From contig JAFTDB010000001.1 in the NCBI GenBank assembly GCA_017454375.1, positions 1 through 64,000 of the forward strand: a stretch of 64,000 bases of DNA, given 5' to 3'. The position numbers and the translations under genes were made by a program. Positions 17,701-25,355 of the stretch are shown one piece after another. The notes beneath the pieces were generated by a model. The model searched no databases and had not been told where the DNA came from. It saw only the letters and a program-made list of their open reading frames with translations. Source of the stretch: Acholeplasmatales bacterium. Lineage in GTDB: Bacteria > Bacillota_I > Bacilli_A > Acholeplasmatales > Anaeroplasmataceae. Within the stretch, counting starts at the first letter, position 1. Every line of letters starts with the position of its first letter.

Positions 17701-18526
17701 TGGTAGGTTCTATCGTTTAATGTATAATAAATCATTTGTAGCTAAATTGATTCAAACAAGTGATGAAGCTAAAGATTATTATCAAACATTAAAGAATTAT
17801 GCTTTATCTTATAAAGATACTACAAGCCGTATAAGCTGGAATTATGATTCAATTAATAGAGGTCGTATTAATTTAATTAAATTTAATATTAAGCGTAAAC
17901 ATTTATATGTATATTTCGCATTAAATGCTGATGATTATGCTGATACTAAATATAATTTAGTAAAAGTTGAATCTAAGAAATACGAAGCAGTACCTGCAAT
18001 GTATGCAGTTAGAAATGATCGTAATTTGAAATATGCTATGGAATTAATTGATATACTATGTGGTAGTAATGGTATAGAAAAAGGTGAATTGAAGAATGAA
18101 AATTATTATTTACCTTATGAAGATACCGAATCTTTACTTGCTAGAGGATTGATTAAGGAAGTAAAGACTTCTATCCAAGAAAAAGGACAACAAGTAAAGG
18201 TTAGAAAGGCTGTATCAGCAACAGAAGTTAACAATCTATTATCAAATGAGAACGCAACTGATATGATCATTGATGCTAGAAAGAAAACTAGAACAGGTAA
18301 AAAAGGTGTTATTAATGTTTCTGTTCTAGATCAAAACTTTAATGATGGTGATACAATCACAATTGAAATCTTAAAAGAAAGAGAATTAATTGCTAAAAAC
18401 ATTGAACAAGTTAAGGTTTTGGCTACCGGAACATTAACAAAGAAATTAAATGTCGAATTACAAGATTATTCAATTGAAGCAGTTAAGATGATTGTTCTAA
18501 CTGGCGGTAGCGTAAAAAGAGTATAA
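14729..18526 (+). CDS. Giant membrane-anchored surface protein with helical repeats and L15-like C-terminus
   Basis: 1265 residues from ATG 14729, 8 nt behind AAGGAGG (the frame is open from 14693). Order: signal peptide or N-terminal anchor (about 10-40); a beta-rich region with CTLCGTKCTHE and FQCYDKCAHE cysteine pairs near 230-260; eight roughly 59-residue helical repeats (about 263-735) with the theme LPEIDQIT...AARKAYDSLSDEDKAKISPE; a beta domain; a transmembrane helix near 874-905; an acidic Glu/Pro-rich linker; a domain with SRISWNYDSINRGR; and a final 77 residues resembling ribosomal protein uL15 (VKVLATGTLTKKLNV, then TGGSVKRV). Repeats face outside and the tail should be cytoplasmic. 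Similar architectures recur in gut Firmicutes, but I know of no defined function. Confidence 0.75.
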   Translation: MMKQIKQNRVIKVFFVAMFAFVAMLSLFFTFVLSRNSVYAKENNEYKNYSTPLVDPANCKHDLIEKEITVTDIKKTSSNSRQSINYSEYKNGEVAGSTGVDLAFMGAQGTTCAEGSAVVTVTINLEEARKIDVHWYITAYVAYAKMKVEFTYSNEETTAETITYDYTNQNFHGWNVNSILCPAGVNNFTYKLYVGKGSKTWADPTGRHLYVLPEFSSAFDENDVCTLCGTKCTHETAGFGYDSEKDEYFFQCYDKCAHEVDIVSYAENRKLIADLRKTYDSFTDEEKEKLPAEKLARLEKAESIIAIADVEDLITKLPAAADVTTNKKNDVYAARTAYENLKKEDKKEVNSELVEKLEAVELVLAQKLVEEELAKLPEIDQITTQNKGVIEAARAAYDKLNEKQKENFPKEILENLQKAEASLAIAVINEELAKLPEVDQITLDHRNSIEAARKAYDSLSDEDKAKISPEKLEKLEAAEKVLANDIFNYELDKLPELDQITLEHRNSIEAARKAYDSLSDEDKAKISPEKLEKLEAAEKILAILIIDDEAKKLPAEIGDITIEDKTTVEAIRKAYESLSDEDKAKIDPELIEKLEAAEAIINDIEKAAEMENIIDELPSLDVLTLDDYDAILSAKAKYDALTEDQKGRVALEESEKLNAIYKKVTDIKLANDFETIVDELGEISYNNETKAKLDAAVSFYNGLTEDQKALIADEYQQLQAAIKDYEQKELDATRHSLVDNTTNVSIETNTGRGIPKDVSMSASSSTKVQAKEGTQEYNNIVSKLEGMAIHTVYSIKLTHVVDGVEKEVQPSDIQAGMKLIIRLAIPEGVNSKEARILHIHDQNNMEFVENVKVEGNEFVFEVSSLSEFVIVVMVHSFPAWAVVLIIFGALILLCGICYLLLFFVFNKWMDNNGKRIRIFKLWKKNNKFKVLTMYLTIKELDEEELLETKDAGEEPKEVEKVEKPVEEPIVEEVIEENEDSEDEEVVVKEIDGRFYRLMYNKSFVAKLIQTSDEAKDYYQTLKNYALSYKDTTSRISWNYDSINRGRINLIKFNIKRKHLYVYFALNADDYADTKYNLVKVESKKYEAVPAMYAVRNDRNLKYAMELIDILCGSNGIEKGELKNENYYLPYEDTESLLARGLIKEVKTSIQEKGQQVKVRKAVSATEVNNLLSNENATDMIIDARKKTRTGKKGVINVSVLDQNFNDGDTITIEILKERELIAKNIEQVKVLATGTLTKKLNVELQDYSIEAVKMIVLTGGSVKRV
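16021..16374 (+). repeat. Near-identical tandem 177-nt repeats within the surface protein gene
   Basis: Two adjacent 177-nt (59-codon) units starting at 16021 and 16198 differ at few positions, while the other units have diverged. This is a recent in-frame duplication. Confidence 0.8.
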
Positions 18527-18534
18527 TAAAATCT

Positions 18535-18573
18535 GAGTCAAACTCCTATTGAACTGAGTTTGGCTTTTTTTTA
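18535..18573 (+). terminator. Terminator of the surface protein gene
   Basis: AGTCAAACTC (18536-18545) pairs with GAGTTTGGCT (18556-18565) with a G-T pair, followed by eight T. Confidence 0.85.
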
Positions 18574-18584
18574 CATTATAAATA

Positions 18585-18629
18585 TGTCCTATGCTTGTCC
18601 CATTCATTCGATTAAAATAAAGAATAAAT
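18585..18629 (+). repeat. 45-bp direct repeat, downstream copy
   Basis: Partner of 14644-14688 (8 mismatches). It precedes the MBL hydrolase gene and is followed by a 16-bp AT palindrome, TATCATATATATGATA, around 18639-18656. Confidence 0.6.
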
Positions 18630-18699
18630 GTTTTTTTGATATCATATATATGATAAAATATTTATTGATGTCTAAAACCAATAAAAGGAAGTGGTAAAT

Positions 18700-19290
18700 A
18701 TGATATCTATTACCGATAAAATTAAATATATTGAATCATCAAATGATCCACTTTCTGCTGAAATTGGAGTTATAGATTCAAATGGCGAAAAATGGTTGTT
18801 TGATGTTGGTAATGATAAAACAAAAATAGCTGAATTAACTGATACATATAATGTTGTATTATCTCATTTTCATCTAGATCATGTTGGTAATCTAGATGAT
18901 ATAAAAATTAATAAATTATATGTATCTAAATTTACTTATGAACATACTAATAGAGGTATTATTGTTGAGGATGATATCTATATAAATAATCTTCATATAT
19001 TTTTAGTTCCATCTAGTCATACTAAAGGATGTTTAGGCCTTGAAATTGATGAGGAATATGCATTTTTAGGAGATGCGATATATAGTAAATCAAATGATGA
19101 ATTTTATATTTATAATACTCAGCTATTAAAAGAAGAAATAGATTTATTAAAAAAATTAAAGGCTAACAAGCTACTTGTAAGCCACGAGAAAGGATTTATT
19201 TTAGATAAAGAAGTTGTTATATTAATGCTTGAACAAATATATGCATTAAGAGAAAAGGATAATCCTTTAATATTAGTCCCAAAAAGATAA
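18700..19290 (+). CDS. Small metallo-beta-lactamase-fold hydrolase
   Basis: 196 residues with the MBL metal motif SHFHLDH (H56, H58, D60, H61), a later SSHTKG histidine, GDAIY with the bridging Asp and a C-terminal SHEKG histidine. It lacks long RNA-binding extensions, so it is a small-molecule or thiolester-type hydrolase of unknown substrate. Start ATG 18700 is preferred over GTG 18691 because AAGGAAGTGG provides the ribosome binding site. Monocistronic, ending at a hairpin terminator. Confidence 0.8.
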   Translation: MISITDKIKYIESSNDPLSAEIGVIDSNGEKWLFDVGNDKTKIAELTDTYNVVLSHFHLDHVGNLDDIKINKLYVSKFTYEHTNRGIIVEDDIYINNLHIFLVPSSHTKGCLGLEIDEEYAFLGDAIYSKSNDEFYIYNTQLLKEEIDLLKKLKANKLLVSHEKGFILDKEVVILMLEQIYALREKDNPLILVPKR

Positions 19291-19324
19291 AATATTTAAT
19301 TAATGTAATTAATTAGTGAAATGG

Positions 19325-19360
19325 TGATAGAAATGCAAACGCTTTCTATCATTTATTTTA
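19325..19360 (+). terminator. Terminator hairpin with cre-like loop
   Basis: TGATAGAAA (19325-19333) and TTTCTATCA (19343-19351) form a perfect stem around TGCAAACGC, then ATTTATTTTATT. TGCAAACGCTTTCT (19334-19347) is close to the CcpA cre consensus. A similar hairpin is at 43654-43681. Confidence 0.7.
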
Positions 19361-19388
19361 TTGACAATCCTTACATAAGAAATATAAT
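19361..19388 (+). promoter_or_regulatory. Promoter of the lysine transporter operon
   Basis: TTGACA (19361-19366), 16-bp spacer, TATAAT (19383-19388), 17 nt before the riboswitch P1 stem. Confidence 0.8.
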
Positions 19389-19404
19389 AAATGACGTAAA
19401 AATG

Positions 19405-19628
19405 ATTAAATAGAGGAGCAAGTTTCATTAGTACTTGATTGAAGGGGCACCTGATGATATCAAGGAAAGGGAGAATTTGCCGAAACACATTTGAGGCATC
19501 AAATGTAGTTGGGACATAGTCATAATAGGCTATGGACTCCTACAATATATGTTGTAGAGGAGCTATTAATGTATCTATATTTTTCCTATTAAAATTATGG
19601 TTGCATTGATGGTGCAATCATTTTTTTA
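19405..19628 (+). promoter_or_regulatory. Lysine riboswitch (L box) with terminator
   Basis: L-box core elements appear in order: AGAGGAGC (19412-19419), TTAGTA, GAAAGGG (about 19465), GCCGAA (19479-19484), the GGGACATAGTCA arm and a closing GTAGAGGAGCTATT that pairs with TAAATAG to form P1 (end near 19570). Downstream, GGTTGCA (19599-19605) and TGCAATC (19613-19619) plus seven T form an intrinsic terminator. Lysine should therefore switch off the transporter genes by premature termination. Confidence 0.85.
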
Positions 19629-19650
19629 TTGTCTAGGAGGAGAGAAAGAT

Positions 19651-20454
19651 ATGTTTAAAAAATTATTTGGTTTCGTTTTTTTATTCCTAACTTTGTTTGC
19701 AGTAGCTAGCTGTAGCCAAGGTAAAGGAAACAAGATTGTAGTAGGTATGGAATGTGCTTATGAGCCATTCAATTACACTGAGGCTACTAAGACAGACAAG
19801 AACGTTCCGATTGCGAATGTTCCTAATTCTTATGTTGATGGCTATGATGTACAAATCGCTAAGAGAATTGCTACTGGTCTTAACAAAGAATTAGAAATTA
19901 GAATGTATGCTTGGGAAGGCTTAATTCAAGCCTTAAGAGCTAATGAAATTGATTTAATCATTGCTGGTATGAGTAATACAGAAGAAAGAAGAGCAACTAT
20001 TGATTTCACTGATCCATATTATCGTTCTGAAGAGGTTGTATTACTTAGAAAGGATTCAAGATTCTACAGTGCTAAAACATTAGAAGAATTTGCTGGTGCT
20101 AAGGCTGTTGGTCAACAAGGAACAATCTATGCTGATTTAGTTGATCAAATGGCAACTAAGGGTGCTCTTAAGCAAAATGAATTAGATTCAGTACCACTAA
20201 TCGTTAATGGTATTTTAAATAAGACTTATGATGTTACAGTAGTTGAGCTACCTGTTGCTTTAGGAATTTGCTCAAATAATACTGAATTAGGCTATATTAA
20301 TTTAAATAACTTATTCGAGGTAAGCGAAGAAGACATTAGTGTTTCAATTGGTATAAGAAAGAATTATGAATTTAAGGATGTTATCAATTCTATTTTAAAA
20401 GATATCTCTACTGAAGAAAGAAATAGAATTATGAATGAGGCAATCAATCACTAA
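19651..20454 (+). CDS. Amino acid (probably lysine) ABC transporter substrate-binding lipoprotein
   Basis: 267 residues. Lipoprotein signal peptide with lipobox VASC (Cys about 21), then an SBP_bac_3 domain: IVVGMECAYEPF, VDGYDVQIAKRIA, AWEGLIQALRANEIDLIIAGMS and IDFTDPYY. The frame is open from 19597, but that stretch is the riboswitch terminator; ATG 19651 behind AGGAGGAG is the real start. It delivers amino acid to the membrane permease. Lysine specificity is inferred from the riboswitch, not from the binding pocket. Confidence 0.9.
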   Translation: MFKKLFGFVFLFLTLFAVASCSQGKGNKIVVGMECAYEPFNYTEATKTDKNVPIANVPNSYVDGYDVQIAKRIATGLNKELEIRMYAWEGLIQALRANEIDLIIAGMSNTEERRATIDFTDPYYRSEEVVLLRKDSRFYSAKTLEEFAGAKAVGQQGTIYADLVDQMATKGALKQNELDSVPLIVNGILNKTYDVTVVELPVALGICSNNTELGYINLNNLFEVSEEDISVSIGIRKNYEFKDVINSILKDISTEERNRIMNEAINH

Positions 20455-21256
20455 TGAGTTACGTATTATTTCCATTTGATTGGCTTTTTGATCACACATT
20501 TGGATATGTATTCCAAGGCTTCTTCTTTGTATTAAAATACATTCTTCCAGAAACATTCCATAATGTTTTTACAAAGTATGGAACAATGTTTGTTAATGGC
20601 ATTAGAACTACAGTAAATGTGAGCTTGTTTGGTACGTTAATAGGCTTACTAATTGCAGTATTACTTGCATCAGTAAGGACCATAAAGCTTAAAAAAAGTG
20701 ATTCAAAGATAAAAAAGACATCATTAATAATTGTAGACAAATCATTGACCTATATGTATTAGTATTCCGTGGAACACCTATGATGGTACAAGCAATGATT
20801 ATCTATTATGGACTAGTTGGAATTTTAAATTTCACACCAGTTACTGCCGGATTAATCATTGTATCAATCAATACAGGTGCTTACCTAACTGAGGTTATGA
20901 AGAAGGGTATTACTACAATTGATTATGGCCAAAAGGAAGCAGCCTATAGCCTTGGACTTAGTGGATTTAAGACATTTGTCTTTGTAATATTGCCACAGGC
21001 TATTAAGAATCAAATGGCATCAATAGGAAATGAGTTTGTTATCAATATCAAGGATACATCTGTATTAAATGTTATTGGTTGTGCAGAGATGTTCTTCGTA
21101 TTAAAGACATCTGCCGCAAATGATTACCATTATCTAGAAACAATGCTTGTCGGAGCGTTAATATATTTAATATTAACATTATCAGTAACTAAGATTTTAT
21201 CAATCATTGATAAAAAGCTTGGGGCTCCTAAGATTGAGATATTGAGTTCAAATTAG
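20454..21256 (+). CDS. Amino acid ABC transporter permease, interrupted by a -1 frameshift
   Basis: The first frame (20454-20762) gives about 88 residues of an HisM-type permease (KYGTMFVNGIRTTVNVSLFG) and then 14 off-frame residues to a stop. The rest continues in the -1 frame to 21256 (CRQIIDLYVLVFRGTPMMVQ, EAAYSLGLSGFKTF with the EAA loop). The break coincides with A_AAA_AAG (20711-20717) in the correct phase for -1 slippage; slipping yields a continuous 267-residue permease. It could be a sequencing or assembly error, a true 1-nt deletion (pseudogene) or recoding. The first ATG overlaps the SBP stop. Confidence 0.8.
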
Positions 21257-21265
21257 GAGGCAAAC

Positions 21266-21991
21266 ATGATTGAATTAGTTAATGTTAAAAAAGTATTTGG
21301 TGATAAGGTTATATTAGATGATATCTCAACTAAAATAGAAGATGGAAGTGTCACAACAATAATCGGCCCAAGTGGCACTGGTAAATCTACATTAATTCGT
21401 CTTATTAATAGGTTGGAGGAATTAGATGGTGGAGATATCCTATATAACGGTAAAAGCATCTATGATAAATCATTTAAGCTGGTTGAATTAAGAAAGAAGG
21501 TTGGAATGGTATTCCAACAATTCAACCTATTCAATAACTACAGTGTTTTAGGTAATATCATAATGCCTTTAAGACATGTATTAAAGATGAAAAAGAGTGA
21601 AGCAATTGAGGTTGCTAAGCATGAACTTGAAAGAGTTGGCTTAATTGATTTTATCAATCATGATGTTAGGAATCTATCTGGTGGACAAAAACAAAGAGTG
21701 GCGATTGCTAGAACACTTGCGATGAAGCCAGATGTAATATTATTTGATGAGCCTACAAGTGCCTTGGACCCTGAGATGATTGGTGAGGTTCTAGATATAA
21801 TTAAATCTCTAGCTCATGATGATATTACAATGATTGTTGTAACACATGAGATGAATTTTGCTAAGGAAATATCTGATAAAGTAATCTTCCTTGATGAAGG
21901 AAAAATCCTTAAAGAAGGAAGTAGCGATGATATCTTTGTTAATAGTGGTAATGAAAGAATTAATAAATTTCTACAAAACTTCAATAACTAA
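21266..21991 (+). CDS. Amino acid ABC transporter ATP-binding protein
   Basis: 241 residues, GlnQ/HisP type. Walker A is GPSGTGKST (about 34-42), Q-loop in VFQQFNLF, signature [16 protein letters not shown], Walker [14 protein letters not shown] and the H-loop in VVTHEMNFA. It powers the riboswitch-controlled importer encoded by the two preceding genes. Start ATG 21266 follows TAGGAGG. Followed by a strong terminator. Confidence 0.93.
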   Translation: MIELVNVKKVFGDKVILDDISTKIEDGSVTTIIGPSGTGKSTLIRLINRLEELDGGDILYNGKSIYDKSFKLVELRKKVGMVFQQFNLFNNYSVLGNIIMPLRHVLKMKKSEAIEVAKHELERVGLIDFINHDVRNLSGGQKQRVAIARTLAMKPDVILFDEPTSALDPEMIGEVLDIIKSLAHDDITMIVVTHEMNFAKEISDKVIFLDEGKILKEGSSDDIFVNSGNERINKFLQNFNN

Positions 21992-21993
21992 TT

Positions 21994-22023
21994 AAAAATG
22001 CCCAGTAAAATGGGCATTTTTTA
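21994..22023 (+). terminator. Terminator of the lysine ABC operon
   Basis: AAAAATGCCCA and TGGGCATTTTTT flank a GTAAAA loop. Confidence 0.9.
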
Positions 22024-22068
22024 ATGCTTTAGTACCATAAATTAATAATAGATTTTCTACTGAAATTA

Positions 22069-22077
22069 TGATATAAT
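22069..22077 (+). promoter_or_regulatory. Extended -10 promoter of degV
   Basis: TGATATAAT is an extended -10 (TGnTATAAT); no convincing -35 is visible. It lies 30 nt before the start codon. Confidence 0.6.
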
Positions 22078-22107
22078 TTCAATTAGTTTTATAAGGAAGT
22101 AGTAACT

Positions 22108-22983
22108 ATGAATAAAGTTAAAATTATCGCTGATTCTACATGCGATATCTCAATTGAAAGATTAAAAGAATTAGATATTGATTTATTATCTTTATATGTT
22201 GTTATTCAAGATAAGCAATATCTAGATTTAGAAGAAATTAAATGGAATGATGTTATTGCGAAAGTTAATGAAACTGGTGAATTACCACATACTGCCGCAA
22301 TCAATATTGATACATTTGCAACAACATTTAAAAAGTATGTTGATCAAGGCTATGATGTAATATTTTTAAGCTTAGGTGCTAATTTCTCATCTAACTATAA
22401 TAATGCTAGATTAGCCGCAGAAGAATTTGATGAAGGTAGAGTATATATTTTAGATTCTCAAAATCTTTCTTCAGCAATTGGCTTAATGTTATTTAAGATG
22501 GCTGCATTTAGAGACCAAGGCTTAAGTGCTAAAGAGATTGTTGAAAAGATGGAGAAAATTATTCCTCTTACTCAAACTGAAACAGCACTTGAGACTATGC
22601 AATATCTATACAAGGGTGGAAGATGTAGTGCTTTAAAATTCATGGTTGGTAATATCTTAAAGCTATATCCAATTGTAAAGGTAGAGGATGGTGTTATCAA
22701 TGTTCATAAGATTGGTAAGCTAACATTTAAGAATGCTTTAAATATTATTGCTAACGACTTTAGAAAAGAATTAGAGGCTGGTAATGTTGATGAAGATTTC
22801 ATCATTATTAGTACAGTAGGAAATGAGCCTGCAAGATCATATTTATGCGATAAGGTATCACAATTCTTCCCTAAAGAAAAAATCTATTTATATGATGCTG
22901 GATGCGTAGTATCAACACATTGTGGTCCTGGTACTACTGGATTCTTCTATATTAGAAAACAAAACCCTAAAAAAGCGGAGTAG
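22108..22983 (+). CDS. DegV family fatty-acid-binding protein
   Basis: 291 residues, typical DegV/FakB length. The N-terminal IIADSTCDIS holds the phosphate/carboxylate-binding loop; YVVIQDKQYLD, SLGANFSSNYNNA and the C-terminal GCVVSTHCGPGTTGFFY block are characteristic. FakB proteins present exogenous or recycled fatty acids to the kinase FakA for phosphorylation. fakA is not in the window, but the acyl-ACP thioesterase at 146 could supply free fatty acids. Start behind AAGGAAG. Confidence 0.9.
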   Translation: MNKVKIIADSTCDISIERLKELDIDLLSLYVVIQDKQYLDLEEIKWNDVIAKVNETGELPHTAAINIDTFATTFKKYVDQGYDVIFLSLGANFSSNYNNARLAAEEFDEGRVYILDSQNLSSAIGLMLFKMAAFRDQGLSAKEIVEKMEKIIPLTQTETALETMQYLYKGGRCSALKFMVGNILKLYPIVKVEDGVINVHKIGKLTFKNALNIIANDFRKELEAGNVDEDFIIISTVGNEPARSYLCDKVSQFFPKEKIYLYDAGCVVSTHCGPGTTGFFYIRKQNPKKAE

Positions 22984-22986
22984 ACT

Positions 22987-23358
22987 ATGGAAAATAAATG
23001 TACGACTGCATTATGCTTCATTTATAATCCTATATATAAGGATAGAATATTATCATTTTTTAAAGGTATTTGTGAGAATGCCAAGGAAAGTGGTAATCTA
23101 ATCGAATGTGGTAAAAATAAAGAATATAATGTAGATATCAACAACATGATTAGAAAAACAATATTTGATTTTCTAGGACATGAAGAAGAAGTTAAAGAAT
23201 TTTTAAAGGCTAACAAGGTGGAAGCATTCTTAGAAATTGTTCCAGAAATAAAGGTTTCAGCAAATGAGTCAAAGCCTATATTATCACTTGATGATGATAT
23301 TATTAAATTCTTATATACAAGTGGTATAAGAATGGATTTAGATTATTATTTACACTAA
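22987..23358 (+). CDS. Conserved-looking protein of unknown function
   Basis: 123 residues, cytoplasmic, starting 3 nt after the degV stop and so co-transcribed. The C-terminal ending (LSLDDDIIKFLYTSGIRMDLDYY) resembles DUF4279-type proteins, which are of unknown function; this assignment is weak. No catalytic motif seen. It ends at a bidirectional terminator. Confidence 0.6.
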   Translation: MENKCTTALCFIYNPIYKDRILSFFKGICENAKESGNLIECGKNKEYNVDINNMIRKTIFDFLGHEEEVKEFLKANKVEAFLEIVPEIKVSANESKPILSLDDDIIKFLYTSGIRMDLDYYLH

Positions 23359-23393
23359 AAAAGATAGATTCATGTGAATCTATCTTTTTATTT
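23357..23393. terminator. Bidirectional terminator
   Basis: AAGATAGATTC and GAATCTATCTT around ATGT, with an A-run before and a T-run after, serve the converging genes on both sides. Confidence 0.85.
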
Positions 23394-24209
23394 CTTTGTG
23401 TAGAAGCAAATATCATATTTTTCTTCTTTAGTGTATTCTTCAAGCTCTTCAGTTGTTGTGTATCTTATTTCTAGATATAGACATCTATCAACCTGTTGAT
23501 CCTTGAATGTGAATTCTCTTTCCACTGGGATTAATGGTTTTTCTTCATTTAGATGGAATGTGTATTTATTCTCGTTAATATCAAATGTACCATTTTGGAT
23601 TTTTCCATTAGCTTCTATAGAGAATGTTTTATCAGTATAATTGATTTTAAGCTTTCCGTTTTTTAAACCATTATAATTATTATTTGAAATCAATACATTC
23701 TTTCTATCAGGATAGATAGCAGTAACAGTATATTGAGCCATTACATAAGTGAAGGTGTATGTCTCTTGAAGTGGTACCTCTATGTTTCTACCTAGAATTA
23801 ATCTTTCAGTTGTAAAATCATATTCTAAACCGATTCTAGTAGGATTATTGTTATAATCTAAAATAACTTCATAATCAGTTTTCTTATATTCAAATGTGTA
23901 TCCACTTATATATTCAATTCCATGGAACTTAATTGATTCCTTTGAACAGCTAACTCTACCTGTTGCGGTTTCACCATCTGGATAAGTTACTAGGACACTA
24001 GCATCATCCTTAATCTCTAAGGTGAATGTCCTACTGATTAGATCTTGCTCACTTTTTAAAGTAGTATTGCCCCAATAATAATGATATTCTTTTTTATAAT
24101 TAGCTCCTACCTTATATGTACCAACATATTGTTCCAAACCATCAACGCTGTAGCATGATGATAAGAACAACGATAATATAAGTAGAAGAATAAGTAACAC
24201 CTTTTTCAT
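23388..24209 (-). CDS. Lipoprotein of unknown function
   Basis: 273 residues. Signal peptide (LLILLLILSLFLSSC) with lipobox Cys at 19; the mature part is beta-rich (EYVGTY-like start, many alternating Thr/Tyr/Lys strands) and reminiscent of lipocalin-like or calycin folds, without a diagnostic motif. It stands alone on the minus strand. I do not recognise it. Confidence 0.6.
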   Translation of the reverse strand: MKKVLLILLLILSLFLSSCYSVDGLEQYVGTYKVGANYKKEYHYYWGNTTLKSEQDLISRTFTLEIKDDASVLVTYPDGETATGRVSCSKESIKFHGIEYISGYTFEYKKTDYEVILDYNNNPTRIGLEYDFTTERLILGRNIEVPLQETYTFTYVMAQYTVTAIYPDRKNVLISNNNYNGLKNGKLKINYTDKTFSIEANGKIQNGTFDINENKYTFHLNEEKPLIPVEREFTFKDQQVDRCLYLEIRYTTTEELEEYTKEEKYDICFYTKK

Positions 24210-24240
24210 ATTATCACCAAATACATTATATCATAGTTTT

Positions 24241-24273
24241 AGAAAAAAAGAAAAAGCCCAAATAATTGGGCTT
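24241..24273 (-). terminator. Terminator of the two membrane protein genes
   Basis: On the minus strand AAGCCCAA-TTATT-TGGGCTT is followed by TTTTCTTTTTTT. Confidence 0.85.
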
Positions 24274-24290
24274 GATCTTTGTTAGTGTTA

Positions 24291-24794
24291 TTATTTATCC
24301 ATTAAGAAACCAGCAAGTACGCATCCTGTAGATACAGCACCTAGTACGCCAGCAATAATAGGGAATGCAGTAAGACCGATTGTGATCTTTCCAACTTCAT
24401 AGCCCCAAACTGTAGCAGTACCGCTTTGACCTTGGAATGGAACTGCTGTTAAGAATACTAAAACTGTTCCTGCAAGTAATAAAGCTGCAACTAATAAGTT
24501 AACAATTAGTTTAGAACCTTTGCTGAACTTAGCAAATACAAGTAGACAAGCAGCTAGGCCACCAACTAAGATTAGCATATAGCCGATGAATCCTAATGGG
24601 TTTCCGCCATTTCCGAAGAATGTATCAGAAAAAGATACTTGAGAAGTAGCTTCACCAATAATGATAGCCTTAGATGTAATCTTTAATTGATTTCCAAACA
24701 TCATACAGAATCCTGCAACTGCACAAATTGCAGCTAAGAATCTAAAAATGTTTGCTGTGCTTAATAAACCTTTTGAGCTTTTTCTCTTTGCCAT
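24291..24794 (-). CDS. Four-helix membrane protein, paralogue of the next gene
   Basis: 167 residues from ATG 24794, which has AAAGGAG 7 nt upstream (a TTG start further upstream is less likely). Four hydrophobic helices: the first with FCMMFGNQL, the second with NPLGFIGYMLILVGGLAACLL, then LLVAALLLAGTVLVFL, and a fourth around FPIIAGVLGAVS. It shares these landmarks with the gene upstream. Function unknown. Confidence 0.65.
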   Translation of the reverse strand: MAKRKSSKGLLSTANIFRFLAAICAVAGFCMMFGNQLKITSKAIIIGEATSQVSFSDTFFGNGGNPLGFIGYMLILVGGLAACLLVFAKFSKGSKLIVNLLVAALLLAGTVLVFLTAVPFQGQSGTATVWGYEVGKITIGLTAFPIIAGVLGAVSTGCVLAGFLMDK

Positions 24795-24826
24795 AATAAC
24801 TCCTTTCAAAATTTAATTAATGATGA

Positions 24827-25279
24827 TTATTTTACGAATTCATCAAATACGAATCCAACTAGTGCAAGAACTGTAGCTAATAATCCAAATACACCTGCTA
24901 GAACAGGGAATGTAGTCGCATTGTAAGTGATATATGCGATAGTATTAACTGAACTAGGGATTAAGAATGTGAAGATTGCACCAAGAACTAATAGGACAAC
25001 AGCTACACAATTACATACATAATTGAATGGCTTTTTAACTTTAACGAATGCTAATGCACAAACACATAAAGCACCAATTAAAATTAATAAGTATCCAACG
25101 AATCCTAGTGGGCTACCCTTTAAGTATGCTGTTTCTTCAAAGAATGTTTGTTGGAAAGTATATAGACGACCAGAAGTGGCGCCTTTTACTTGGTTACCAA
25201 ACATAAAGAAGAAAGCAACGATGCCTAATACAGCAGCTAATGCTCTAGAAATAAATGGTACGCTTAAAATTTTTTTCAC
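24827..25279 (-). CDS. Four-helix membrane protein, paralogue of the previous gene
   Basis: 150 residues, four hydrophobic helices. Shared landmarks with the protein encoded at 24291-24794: FMFGNQ at the end of helix 1, GSPLGFVGYLLILIGAL in helix 2, and TFPVLAGVFGLL in helix 4. An extracellular loop lies between helices 1 and 2. The pair arose by tandem duplication and forms one operon with a single 3' terminator. Start ATG 25279 with AGGAGAAA upstream. Function unknown. Confidence 0.65.
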   Translation of the reverse strand: MKKILSVPFISRALAAVLGIVAFFFMFGNQVKGATSGRLYTFQQTFFEETAYLKGSPLGFVGYLLILIGALCVCALAFVKVKKPFNYVCNCVAVVLLVLGAIFTFLIPSSVNTIAYITYNATTFPVLAGVFGLLATVLALVGFVFDEFVK

Positions 25280-25355
25280 TTAATTTTTCTCCTTTCGTAC
25301 ACTAATATAATTATAACATAATTATATAGTATTGTTAAAAAGATTTTTTAATATA

